A DNA stretch of 17,357 nucleotides, taken from contig JAEZZZ010000075.1 in the NCBI GenBank assembly GCA_023418255.1, positions 1 to 17,357 of the forward strand. The letters are read 5' to 3'. The position numbers and the translations under genes were made by a program. Below the pieces are notes generated by a model. The model saw nothing but the letters and a program-made list of their open reading frames with translations. It did no database searches and was not told where the DNA came from. The DNA is from Bacteroidota bacterium. GTDB lineage: Bacteria > Bacteroidota > Bacteroidia > Bacteroidales > Dysgonomonadaceae. Below, one piece after another: positions 7,352 through 14,814 of the stretch. Within the stretch, counting starts at the first letter, position 1. Every line of letters starts with the position of its first letter.

Positions 7352-8833
7352 ATGCAAAAAAATTATCTCACATACTCATTATTGATTCTCTTCCTCACCA
7401 TTTCTTTTGCTGTAATCATATCAAAAGGAATCGCGTACTTCGTTCCATCGCGGCAGCAATTTAAAACGTTTAATCCAATAAGCGATTTTAAAATCAGCGA
7501 TGCCCAGCCATCAGTAATTGAAGAAATGACCCCTTCTTCTGTATTGCTTCCGAATATTTCAGATAGCTTGAACACTTCCGATTTACCAAACGATACCATT
7601 GTGGCTGCTGATTCTATAGAAAAGATCTCTTTCCCGGATATTTCTTCTGTATCGGAAATAGGCGAAGGATTGTCCGATTTCTCCGGCAGCAAAAAATGGA
7701 TTGAGAAAATCAGAAATAAAATTGCACACGCACGTGAAGAAAAAATGGTCATTGCGTTTATTGGAGATTCCTTTATCGAAGGAGATATCTTCGTTGCACC
7801 GTTTCGTGATAAATTACAGCAAAATCATGGAGGTTGTGGTGTAGGATTAGTGCCGATCACTTCCGTTGTCAATCGATTTAGAGTGACCGTAAAACATGAT
7901 TATAGTGGAGGCTGGAAACAGTATTCTGCGACACATCATCATAAAAACGGTTATACCTTGTCAGAAAAATATGATGTGCCTATGTCAGCAGCAAGTGTGA
8001 CATACAAAACCGTCAAGAACCCATATAATCTTAGTCACGCCGAAGAGGTGAATGTGCTATACAGCTCTTTAAATTCCACTTCAATCCGATATAAAATCAA
8101 TGATGGTGAAAAGATTGATACCGTTTTAAGTGCTACGGGTGGTACTGTAAGTATTTTCCGGCCAAATATTTTGGATAATGAAGTTCGTCACTTCGAAATG
8201 AACGTTTCGCCGTCAGATGATACGCAGTTTCATGGTGTTGCCTTAGACGGTCGCAGCGGAATAAACGTTGATAATTTAAGTTTGAGGGGGGCAAGTGGTA
8301 TTTCATTAGGAGGGATCTTATCGTCTCTATCTACGTCGCTGCAAGAAAAACGTCCGTATGATCTGCTTATCCTTACCTTCGGGCTGAATGTCATTAATCC
8401 CAAACAACCCAATGATACCTACCATTGGTATTTGAGATCAATGGAAAAAAGCATTACTCATCTGAAAGAAATTTATCCAGATGTGCCAATTCTTATTCTA
8501 TCGGTTTCGGACAGATGTTCCAGAAAAGACAATGAATTAACTACTTTGCCCGGAGTGTTCAACTTGATGCTTGTGCAATATAATTTGGCACGTCGGCAGG
8601 GCTGTTTGTTCTGGAATACGTATGCCGCGATGCAGGAGCTTGGGGGAATGCCGGAGTTGGTGAGAAAAGGGTTTGCAGCCAAAGATTATACACATATTGG
8701 TGCAAAAGCCGGTATCCTTTTGGCCGATCTATTGTATCGCGACTTGATGGGTGAAGAATCCAAGTTGAAAACTGAAGCGGAACAGAGAACAGAAAAAGCA
8801 GATACAATGATGACAGCGGAAGAGGAATTGTAA
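7352..8833 (+). CDS. Membrane-anchored SGNH-hydrolase-like protein (first of pair)
   Basis: The 493-residue protein has one N-terminal membrane segment (about residues 7-30), which places the rest outside the inner membrane. A Ser/Asp-rich linker runs to about 115. The SGNH fold then starts with AFIGDSFIEGD (GDS motif, S140) and ends with the D445-x-x-H448 pair in KDYTHIG. The block III position reads TFGLNV (G344, N346). A beta-rich stretch of about 150 residues lies inside the fold between these motifs, as in AlgX/AlgJ-type and PatB-type acetyl-transfer proteins. With the second SGNH gene 8 bases behind it and the MBOAT gene next, it probably takes part in moving acyl groups onto an envelope polymer. 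The exact substrate is unknown. It could instead be an esterase. Confidence 0.8.
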   Translation: MQKNYLTYSLLILFLTISFAVIISKGIAYFVPSRQQFKTFNPISDFKISDAQPSVIEEMTPSSVLLPNISDSLNTSDLPNDTIVAADSIEKISFPDISSVSEIGEGLSDFSGSKKWIEKIRNKIAHAREEKMVIAFIGDSFIEGDIFVAPFRDKLQQNHGGCGVGLVPITSVVNRFRVTVKHDYSGGWKQYSATHHHKNGYTLSEKYDVPMSAASVTYKTVKNPYNLSHAEEVNVLYSSLNSTSIRYKINDGEKIDTVLSATGGTVSIFRPNILDNEVRHFEMNVSPSDDTQFHGVALDGRSGINVDNLSLRGASGISLGGILSSLSTSLQEKRPYDLLILTFGLNVINPKQPNDTYHWYLRSMEKSITHLKEIYPDVPILILSVSDRCSRKDNELTTLPGVFNLMLVQYNLARRQGCLFWNTYAAMQELGGMPELVRKGFAAKDYTHIGAKAGILLADLLYRDLMGEESKLKTEAEQRTEKADTMMTAEEEL

Positions 8834-8841
8834 ATATTATA

Positions 8842-10317
8842 ATGCAGCAAAATCGGGTTTATATATTTTTAGTTTTTCTCGTGCTATTACCATCCCTGCT
8901 GATAGCGGAAGGAAAAGATAAGAAGAATCCGCCTCTCTCAACCAGAAAGAGCGTACGCGCATTATTGCCGTCGTATGTTGATGTGGACAAATGTGTTTTG
9001 GAAGCACCGGAAAAATATCTCGACACTTTGTGGAAGCATATTCATAAGCAAGCAAATGAGAGTGTTATAGATGATTCAGTTTCGCATCAATCATCCATCA
9101 TTCATTTGGGCGATTCGCATGTGCAAGCCGGTTTTTTTACCGATCCCATTCGTTCATTTTTCTTTTCCAATTTTGGATATGGTGGCGTGGGATGGGTGGC
9201 ACCATATCGTTTGGCACACACCAATTCACCTTCACATTATACGGTCAATAGCCCGTTCAGTGGTTGGCGCGGTGCCAATATTGTTCAGCGCGATGTCTCT
9301 TCGATGAGTCCCGGAGGAATGCATGTTTGGCAAACACAACGTAATACGATATCAGCTACTATCACGTGCAAGGACGAAATGTATAATCGTTTCAACAAAG
9401 TGGTCGTTTTTCATCCCACCGATGATATTGGCTTGATTCCCGCACCCGGCACAACACCTCTTTTTAAAATGTCCGGGGGAAAGCCGATTGCCAATTTTCC
9501 GAAATTATGGACGGATACCATTATGCTTCAACGAGCCGATGATAATATCACGCTGTTGGTTCCAAAAAACACGCATTGGTTGGGGGCATCGTTGATAAAT
9601 GGCGATCGTGGCGCTATTGTCCACACCATCGGATTGAATGGCGTCACGTTCAGCAAATACAACAGCAACGAAAGCGCTATTTATCTGAAAGCATTGAAGC
9701 CGAACCTAATTATTATCTCATTAGGCACAAACGAAAGTGTCAATCGTAATTTTTCATATAGTGATTTCAGTGCACAGGTGCGCCAATTGGTTCGTAGCAT
9801 TCGCAAAGAGAGCCCCGAGTGTAAAATCATTCTTACTTCGCCGGTATATTCTTTTCAACGGGTGCGTGTGCGAAGAAGACAATATGCCTACCGGAACAAT
9901 CCCAATGTGGCACAAATTGCGAAAGCGTGCAAAGAGGTTGCCAAAAAGGAAGAAATCGGATTTATCAATCTTTATAAAGCTTTTGGAGGTCAGCAAAAGG
10001 GCTATGATTTGGTGAAACAGAATGTGCTTGCACGCGACCGAATTCATCTGAACAAAGAAGGATATATTGCATCGGGAAACTGTATTGCTAGCGCATTAGA
10101 AGAGGATTATCATCGCTTTTTAGATGCAGAAAAGGAAAGAAAAACCATTGAGGCACAAGAAGACATTAATGCAACAGATGCGGAACAAATAGAGGTCGAG
10201 TCCTTAGAGGATTCCGATGAAGTTCAACGTGAAGAAAATCAAGACGAAAAAGATGCCATGACAGAAACACAAAAGAGAGAAGAACAAAAATCAGAGGATC
10301 AAAAACAAGAAAATTAA
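8842..10317 (+). CDS. Exported SGNH-hydrolase-like protein (second of pair)
   Basis: The 491-residue product begins with a signal-peptide-like segment (hydrophobic residues 7-22, then EGKDKK), so it is probably periplasmic. SGNH blocks are clear: IIHLGDSHVQAG (S92), IIISLGTNES (G295, N297) and RDRIHLNKEGY (D399, H402). About 200 residues separate the first two blocks, again implying an inserted beta domain. After about residue 428 comes a 60-residue tail made almost only of E, D, K, Q and N, probably helical or disordered. It sits in the middle of the operon with 8-base gaps on both sides. By context it is an acyltransferase or esterase partner of the MBOAT protein. It shares no obvious identity with its neighbour beyond the fold, so they look like distinct parts, not a recent duplication. 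Confidence 0.8.
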   Translation: MQQNRVYIFLVFLVLLPSLLIAEGKDKKNPPLSTRKSVRALLPSYVDVDKCVLEAPEKYLDTLWKHIHKQANESVIDDSVSHQSSIIHLGDSHVQAGFFTDPIRSFFFSNFGYGGVGWVAPYRLAHTNSPSHYTVNSPFSGWRGANIVQRDVSSMSPGGMHVWQTQRNTISATITCKDEMYNRFNKVVVFHPTDDIGLIPAPGTTPLFKMSGGKPIANFPKLWTDTIMLQRADDNITLLVPKNTHWLGASLINGDRGAIVHTIGLNGVTFSKYNSNESAIYLKALKPNLIIISLGTNESVNRNFSYSDFSAQVRQLVRSIRKESPECKIILTSPVYSFQRVRVRRRQYAYRNNPNVAQIAKACKEVAKKEEIGFINLYKAFGGQQKGYDLVKQNVLARDRIHLNKEGYIASGNCIASALEEDYHRFLDAEKERKTIEAQEDINATDAEQIEVESLEDSDEVQREENQDEKDAMTETQKREEQKSEDQKQEN

Positions 10318-10325
10318 CGACACAG

Positions 10326-11876
10326 ATGGAGAAAATATATTCTTTCTTCGAAAATTATGATTTCAGTTTCGAGCGATTGCAAGCGTTACTTGCCTATCAG
10401 CCACAAGAACCCATGCTTTTCAGCAGCGGTCTTTTTTTAATATTGTTTGTACTCTTTTTGCCGTTGTATTATCTTTTGCGAAAAACCAAAACGGCACGTA
10501 TAATCTATGTGGTACTTTTCTCGCTATTTTTCTATTATAAAAGCAGCGGCATCTATTTTTTGCTGTTGATTCTCACCTCGACAGTCGATTTTATTCTCGG
10601 TAGCGCTATATACAAAGCGCCAAACAAAGGAGTGCGCAAACTCTATGTGGTGCTGAGCCTTGCGTTTAATTTGGGCATGTTGGGCTATTTCAAATACACT
10701 AATTTTTTGGTAGAGTCGTTCGTTGCCGGATACAACGGTTTTTTGAATCTTCTGGGTTCGAGCAGTGCCACATTATCGGCTACGCCGATGGATATTTTCT
10801 TGCCGGTGGGCATCTCGTTTTTCACCTTTCAGTCCATGAGCTACGTGTTAGATCTCTATCGTGGCGAAGTAAAACCGCTGAAGCGGTGGATTGACTACCT
10901 TTTTTATGTCTCTTTTTTCCCGCAGCTGGTAGCAGGACCTATCGTGCGGGCAAAGGATTTTATACCTCAAATTCATCGCGTACCGTTTGTGTCAAAGGCA
11001 GAATTTGGCGAAGGTCTTTTTTTAATTCTCAGTGGCGTGATGAAAAAAACCATCATCTCAGATTATATCAGCCTGAATTTTGTTGATCGCATTTTTGACG
11101 CGCCAACTCTCTACACCGGATTCGAGAACTTGATGGGTATTTATGGTTATGCGCTGCAAATTTATTGTGACTTTTCCGGTTATTCCGATATTGCCATCGG
11201 CATCGCGTTGTGGTTGGGTTTTCGATTTAATATAAATTTTGATTCACCATACCGCTCGGCCACCATCACCGAGTTCTGGCGACGTTGGCACATTTCGCTT
11301 TCTACGTGGCTGAAAGACTATTTATACATTTCGTTGGGTGGCAACCGAAAAGGACGATTGCGTACCTACGTGAATCTTATCATCACCATGTTTTTGGGCG
11401 GCCTTTGGCATGGTGCCAACATTCGGTTTATTATATGGGGATTGCTTCATGGCGTGGCATTAGCCATTCATAAGATGATGTTGCAACTGCTCCCCTCGCT
11501 CAAAAAAACAGGGGAAGAGATGCCACGTTTCCGGCGCTATATTGGCATGTTTATCACATTTCATCTGGTATGTATTGGATGGGTATTTTTCCGCGCAAGC
11601 AGCATGGAGGTGGTCAGCAGCATGTTTTCACAAATCGTTGAAGCATTCCATCCCGAAGTGATAGGTCAGTTTATTGTCGGTTACAAAACAGTTTTCATTC
11701 TGATTGTGATTGGCTATCTCGTTCATTTTGTGCCGCAAAAGCCGATGGATAAACTGACAAAAGGCGTGGCAGCGCTTCCGCTGTGGGCGCAAGCACTTTT
11801 ATTTGCATTGGTGATTGTGCTTGTCGTGCAGTTTCGCAGCAGTGGTGTGCAGCCGTTTATCTATTTTCAATTCTGA
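10326..11876 (+). CDS. MBOAT-family O-acyltransferase (AlgI/DltB/PatA type)
   Basis: The 516-residue protein has many membrane segments. Members of this family pass acyl groups, usually acetyl, across the membrane for attachment to alginate, teichoic acid, peptidoglycan or other polymers. The family core is clear: FFPQLVAGPIVR at 197-208, YCDFSGYSDIAIG at 280-292, FWRRWHISLSTWLKDY at 317-332 (H322) and GGLWHGANIRFIIWG at 358-372, where H362 is the invariant catalytic histidine. It is the last gene of a three-gene operon after two SGNH proteins, the usual kind of partner that finishes the transfer outside. Alginate genes are absent here, so the acceptor is unknown and calling it algI would overstate it. 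The final 20 bases overlap the convergent neighbouring gene. Confidence 0.92.
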   Translation: MEKIYSFFENYDFSFERLQALLAYQPQEPMLFSSGLFLILFVLFLPLYYLLRKTKTARIIYVVLFSLFFYYKSSGIYFLLLILTSTVDFILGSAIYKAPNKGVRKLYVVLSLAFNLGMLGYFKYTNFLVESFVAGYNGFLNLLGSSSATLSATPMDIFLPVGISFFTFQSMSYVLDLYRGEVKPLKRWIDYLFYVSFFPQLVAGPIVRAKDFIPQIHRVPFVSKAEFGEGLFLILSGVMKKTIISDYISLNFVDRIFDAPTLYTGFENLMGIYGYALQIYCDFSGYSDIAIGIALWLGFRFNINFDSPYRSATITEFWRRWHISLSTWLKDYLYISLGGNRKGRLRTYVNLIITMFLGGLWHGANIRFIIWGLLHGVALAIHKMMLQLLPSLKKTGEEMPRFRRYIGMFITFHLVCIGWVFFRASSMEVVSSMFSQIVEAFHPEVIGQFIVGYKTVFILIVIGYLVHFVPQKPMDKLTKGVAALPLWAQALLFALVIVLVVQFRSSGVQPFIYFQF

Positions 11877-12615
11877 TTTCTTCGTTTTTGCGGCGGAAAA
11901 GAAATTGTTTGCCTCTCTCGGTTATTGGCAGATAAAGGCAATCGTGTTTTTGTGCCAATTCAGCGAAGGCATTTGCCTTGTTGTAGTGTCTTCCAAAGTG
12001 CATAGGAAAGAAATAGTCGGTTTTTATACGCGCCACAAACTGTTCGGCGCCACGCATATATTCTTTTCCTAATCGCGGATCAACAGGAAACATCGCGATA
12101 TGTAGTTTTTCGACACGTTCAGCCAGCAGTTCCAATTCGCACAAAAAATTGTTTTCATACATCAACGCTTCCTCTTTGCTGACCTCTTCCATCCAGTGCC
12201 AATTGTTCAAGTCACCGGCGTGGAAAATACGAAGCCCATTTTGCGACAGCAAAAAAGAGCCGCCGATATCGGTTGAACCAAAGGCATCGATGCGGAGGTT
12301 TTCATCTTCGTAGTGAGAAAGTTTATCTAAATAGACGGCATCGCTTTCTTTTGTAGTGTCGCTATCTAGCAATTCTTTCGAGAAAATATATCGGATGTCG
12401 TTATCGGAGTTTTTCCATGTCAAAATTTCGGGATTGAAATGGTCTTGATGCGAGTGTGTGCAAAGCACATAGAGGCGTTTCCGCTTATGCAAGAGATAAT
12501 CGTTCACCCACCACTGATTGTTCACACGCCTTGAATCGGAGTAATAATCGATAAGCACCGAGAAACTCTCAAACTCAATCAAATAACAACTATGAAATAT
12601 ATACACAATCTTCAT
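11857..12615 (-). CDS. Metallo-beta-lactamase-fold hydrolase
   Basis: The 252-residue protein has the metal-binding HxHxDH motif as H54-S-H-Q-D-H59, then FHAGD with H132 and D135, a VDPRLG stretch with D179, and PMHFGRH with H206. This set is typical of UlaG-like/YtkL-like MBL-fold hydrolases, whose substrates range over phosphoesters and lactones, so the reaction cannot be named. I start at ATG 12615 (MKIVYIFHSCYLIEF), where the first beta strand of the fold begins. The frame stays open to ATG 12660, but those 15 residues add no family match. The gene runs leftward on its own and its stop lies 20 bases inside the end of the MBOAT gene. No good -33/-7 pair was seen upstream. Confidence 0.85.
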   Translation of the reverse strand: MKIVYIFHSCYLIEFESFSVLIDYYSDSRRVNNQWWVNDYLLHKRKRLYVLCTHSHQDHFNPEILTWKNSDNDIRYIFSKELLDSDTTKESDAVYLDKLSHYEDENLRIDAFGSTDIGGSFLLSQNGLRIFHAGDLNNWHWMEEVSKEEALMYENNFLCELELLAERVEKLHIAMFPVDPRLGKEYMRGAEQFVARIKTDYFFPMHFGRHYNKANAFAELAQKHDCLYLPITERGKQFLFRRKNEEIRIENR

Positions 12616-12815
12616 AAATAAATGCCATGATGTGCTAACAAGTCTTATATTATTAAACAATTAAGCGACAAAAAGTTCTTGAAATTTCACATAAAAAAAG
12701 ATAAAAAGAGCGTTTAGAAGATGAGTTTACTTCTTTTTCTTCAAAAAAATCATCCATCGTTAATTGAGGATATCATTTTTGTTATGTGTAAGAATTTTCT
12801 CTCACATGTCAAGTG

Positions 12816-12834
12816 TTGAGGAAAAATTCCTCAA
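12816..12834. repeat. Inverted repeat upstream of aqpZ
   Basis: TTGAGGAA at 12816-12823 is the exact reverse complement of TTCCTCAA at 12827-12834, with three A's between. No T-run follows, so it does not look like a terminator. It lies about 35 bases upstream of the likely aqpZ -33 element and may be a protein-binding site. Confidence 0.55.
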
Positions 12835-12869
12835 ATCGTTTAATACAGGCAAAATATGTTTTTCTATTC

Positions 12870-12900
12870 TTGTTTGTTTTGCAAATATTTACTTTCTTTG
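12870..12900 (+). promoter_or_regulatory. Candidate promoter of aqpZ
   Basis: TTG at 12870-12872 is followed after 20 bases by TTTCTTTG (12893-12900), which matches seven of eight -7 consensus positions. The leader to ATG 12940 would be about 35 bases. T-rich context makes chance matches easy. Confidence 0.4.
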
Positions 12901-12939
12901 TTTTGAAGTTAATAACTTAAAATCAAAAATTATATCGTT

Positions 12940-13611
12940 ATGAAGAAATATTTTGCAGAAATGATTGGCACGATGGTGCTCGTTTTGATGGGGTGTGGTG
13001 CCGCCGTATTTGCCGGAGCCGGACAACCTTTTATTTCCGTTGGAACGCTAGGCGTTGCATTTGCCTTTGGGCTTTCGGTAGTTGCTATGGCTTATGCCAT
13101 TGGCAGTATTTCAGGATGCCACATTAACCCCGCCATTACGTTGGGAGTTTTTCTTTCGGGAAGAATGAAAGCCAAAGATGCCGGCATGTATATTTTGTTC
13201 CAAATTATTGGTGCCATCATTGGTTCTGCTATTCTTTATTTTTTGGCAAAAGGTTCTGGCTCTGAAACTACTTTAACCGGCGCAAATGGATTTGCTGATG
13301 GGCGTATGGCACAGGCATTTGTTGCCGAAACGGTTTTCACATTTATTTTTGTGCTGGTTGCGTTGGGAGTTACTGCCAAAAATGGACTGAATAATTTTGC
13401 CGGGTTGGCAATCGGACTTAGCCTCGTATTGGTACATATTGTATGCATCCCCATTACAGGAACATCTGTTAATCCTGCACGAAGCATTGGCCCCGCGATT
13501 TTTGAAGGAGCCAAAGCGTTGCAACAACTCTGGTTATTTATCGTAGCTCCATTGTTGGGTGCCGCTATTGCGGCCGGTGTTTGGAAAGGTATTACGGTTG
13601 AGAACGAATAG
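12940..13611 (+). CDS. aqpZ: Aquaporin Z-type water channel
   Basis: This is an inner-membrane channel that lets water move in response to osmotic change. The 223-residue length, six membrane segments and two NPA loops (HINPA at 61-65, SVNPAR at 176-181) place it in the MIP family. The selectivity-filter positions match the water-specific AqpZ pattern: F43, H166, T175 and R181, corresponding to F43, H174, T183 and R189 of Escherichia coli AqpZ. A glycerol channel would have smaller residues at the first two. It stands alone, with a strong terminator behind it. Confidence 0.93.
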   Translation: MKKYFAEMIGTMVLVLMGCGAAVFAGAGQPFISVGTLGVAFAFGLSVVAMAYAIGSISGCHINPAITLGVFLSGRMKAKDAGMYILFQIIGAIIGSAILYFLAKGSGSETTLTGANGFADGRMAQAFVAETVFTFIFVLVALGVTAKNGLNNFAGLAIGLSLVLVHIVCIPITGTSVNPARSIGPAIFEGAKALQQLWLFIVAPLLGAAIAAGVWKGITVENE

Positions 13612-13661
13612 GCGAAATAAAACCTGATTTTTGCATTCGCCTTATCAAAACTTATTCTTTT

Positions 13662-13700
13662 CGAGGGATGGCATAAAGCTATCCCTCGTTTTATTTTATT
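13662..13700 (+). terminator. Intrinsic terminator after aqpZ
   Basis: The stem CGAGGGAT (13662-13669) pairs with ATCCCTCG (13681-13688) and extends by three more pairs, one of them G-U, to a five-base loop (ATAAA). TTTTATTTTATTT follows. It lies 50 bases past the aqpZ stop. Confidence 0.9.
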
Positions 13701-13770
13701 TACAGTCGTTTTTCTGAATTTACTAATCAAGCGCATTGATTAAAAAATCTATTTTATTTGAACATAATTG

Positions 13771-13788
13771 CATAAAATATGTTTTATG
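13771..13788. repeat. Inverted repeat 1 in the fabI leader
   Basis: CATAAAA (13771-13777) and TTTTATG (13782-13788) are exact reverse complements separated by TATG. It lies 83 bases before the fabI ATG and has the same four-base spacing as the second repeat at 13832-13853. Confidence 0.5.
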
Positions 13789-13831
13789 ACTGCACAGCTT
13801 TTGTTGATGTGTGCATTATTGACAAGGGAAG

Positions 13832-13853
13832 AATTTGAAAATTCTTTCAAATT
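13832..13853. repeat. Inverted repeat 2 just upstream of fabI
   Basis: AATTTGAAA (13832-13840) and TTTCAAATT (13845-13853) are exact nine-base reverse complements separated by ATTC, ending 17 bases before the fabI ATG. It could bind a dimeric repressor or form a leader hairpin near the ribosome-binding region. Confidence 0.6.
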
Positions 13854-13870
13854 AATTAAATGGAAAAAAT

Positions 13871-14728
13871 ATGAGTCACAATTTATTAAAAGGAAAAAGA
13901 GGCATCATTTTTGGCGCGTTAAATGACATGTCTATTGCGTGGAAAGTGGCTGAGCGTGCTGTTGAAGAAGGCGCAACCATCACGTTGTCAAACACTCCGG
14001 TAGCTGTTCGAATGGGCGATACAACAAAACTTGGCGAAAAGCTAAATGCTGAAATTTTACCGGCAGATGCCACCAATGTCGAAGATTTGGAAATGGTTTT
14101 TTCAAAATCGATGGAGATATTGGGTGGAAAAATAGATTTCGTTCTGCACTCAATCGGCATGTCCCCCAATGTGCGCAAAAAACGTACTTACGATGATTTA
14201 GATTACAATTTGTTGGATAAAACCTTGAATATCTCAGCCATTTCATTTCACAAAATGCTGCAAGTAGCGAAAAAAATGGACGCCATCAACCGTGGAGGCT
14301 CCGTTTTGGCGTTGACCTATGTGGCCGCGCAACGCGTATTTTATGGTTACAACGATATGGCGGACGCCAAGGCTCTTTTGGAATCGATAACTCGCAGTTT
14401 CGGATATATCTACGGAAGAGAAAAAGGTGTACGCGTAAACACCATTTCACAATCGCCAACCATGACAACCGCCGGGAGTGGCGTGAAAGGCATGGAAGAC
14501 TTGATGGATTTTGCCGAACGCATGGCACCCATTGGCAATGCCGACGCGGATGATTGTGCCGATTATTGCATCGCTATGTTTTCAGACTTGACACGTAAAG
14601 TGACCATGCAAAACCTTTACAACGACGGAGGATTTTCGAGCATGGGAATGAGCCTTCGCGCGATGAAACAATACAGCAACGGACTTGAAGAGGCAAAAGC
14701 GGATGATGAGAATATCATCTATGGTTAG
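13871..14728 (+). CDS. fabI: Enoyl-ACP reductase (NADH), FabI
   Basis: FabI reduces trans-2-enoyl-ACP, the last step of each fatty acid elongation round. The 285-residue protein is a short-chain dehydrogenase-fold enzyme with the divergent FabI nucleotide site (GALNDMSIAWKVAE at 15-28, in place of GxxxGxG). The catalytic residues line up with Escherichia coli FabI: Y150 (equals Y146), Y160 (equals Y156) and K167 (equals K163), in the run ALTYVAAQRVFYGYNDMADAK. VLHSIGMSP at 91-99 forms the cofactor-side loop. It is slightly longer than the 262-residue E. coli protein. It works on substrates carried by the acpP product in this window but forms its own unit, with inverted repeats before it and a terminator after it. 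Confidence 0.96.
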   Translation: MSHNLLKGKRGIIFGALNDMSIAWKVAERAVEEGATITLSNTPVAVRMGDTTKLGEKLNAEILPADATNVEDLEMVFSKSMEILGGKIDFVLHSIGMSPNVRKKRTYDDLDYNLLDKTLNISAISFHKMLQVAKKMDAINRGGSVLALTYVAAQRVFYGYNDMADAKALLESITRSFGYIYGREKGVRVNTISQSPTMTTAGSGVKGMEDLMDFAERMAPIGNADADDCADYCIAMFSDLTRKVTMQNLYNDGGFSSMGMSLRAMKQYSNGLEEAKADDENIIYG

Positions 14729-14762
14729 TATGTAGTTTTTTTCATAGATTATAATTTAAAAG

Positions 14763-14798
14763 TAACTTCATGGTGCATGCCGTGAAGTTATTTTTGTT
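14763..14798 (+). terminator. Intrinsic terminator after fabI
   Basis: TAACTTCA (14763-14770) pairs with TGAAGTTA (14783-14790), extended inward by a T-G and two G-C pairs to a six-base loop, then TTTTTGTTT. An ATG at 14770 lies inside this stem, one reason not to use it as the start of the next gene. Confidence 0.85.
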
Positions 14799-14806
14799 TA
14801 CATTTG
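14799..14806 (+). promoter_or_regulatory. -7 box abutting the fabI terminator
   Basis: TACATTTG matches TAnnTTTG perfectly, nine bases before ATG 14815. No TTG is present at the -33 spacing, which would fall in the terminator loop. If used, transcription would begin only a few bases before the start codon. Confidence 0.35.
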
Positions 14807-14814
14807 CATCCATT

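Larger units (their letters stand above)
12616..12939. other. Divergent intergenic region between MBL-fold gene and aqpZ
   Basis: This 324-base, A/T-rich stretch separates two divergent genes. It holds one perfect inverted repeat (12816-12834) and a plausible aqpZ promoter (12870-12900). A 32-codon frame (ATG 12721 to TGA 12819) is open on the plus strand but shows no sign of being a gene. No RNA gene was recognised. Confidence 0.7.

Noticed and set aside
10326..11876. Naming the MBOAT gene algI (alginate acetylation)
   Set aside because: The fold matches, but no alginate synthesis genes are present and the acceptor is unknown.
12721..12819. Small 32-codon open frame between the MBL-fold gene and aqpZ
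   Set aside because: Open frames this short are expected by chance; there is no promoter at a suitable distance and no recognisable sequence features.
13786..13926. 46-codon frame in the fabI leader overlapping the fabI start in another frame
   Set aside because: It spans the inverted repeat and runs 56 bases into fabI; no leader-peptide signs such as codon runs. Probably a chance frame.
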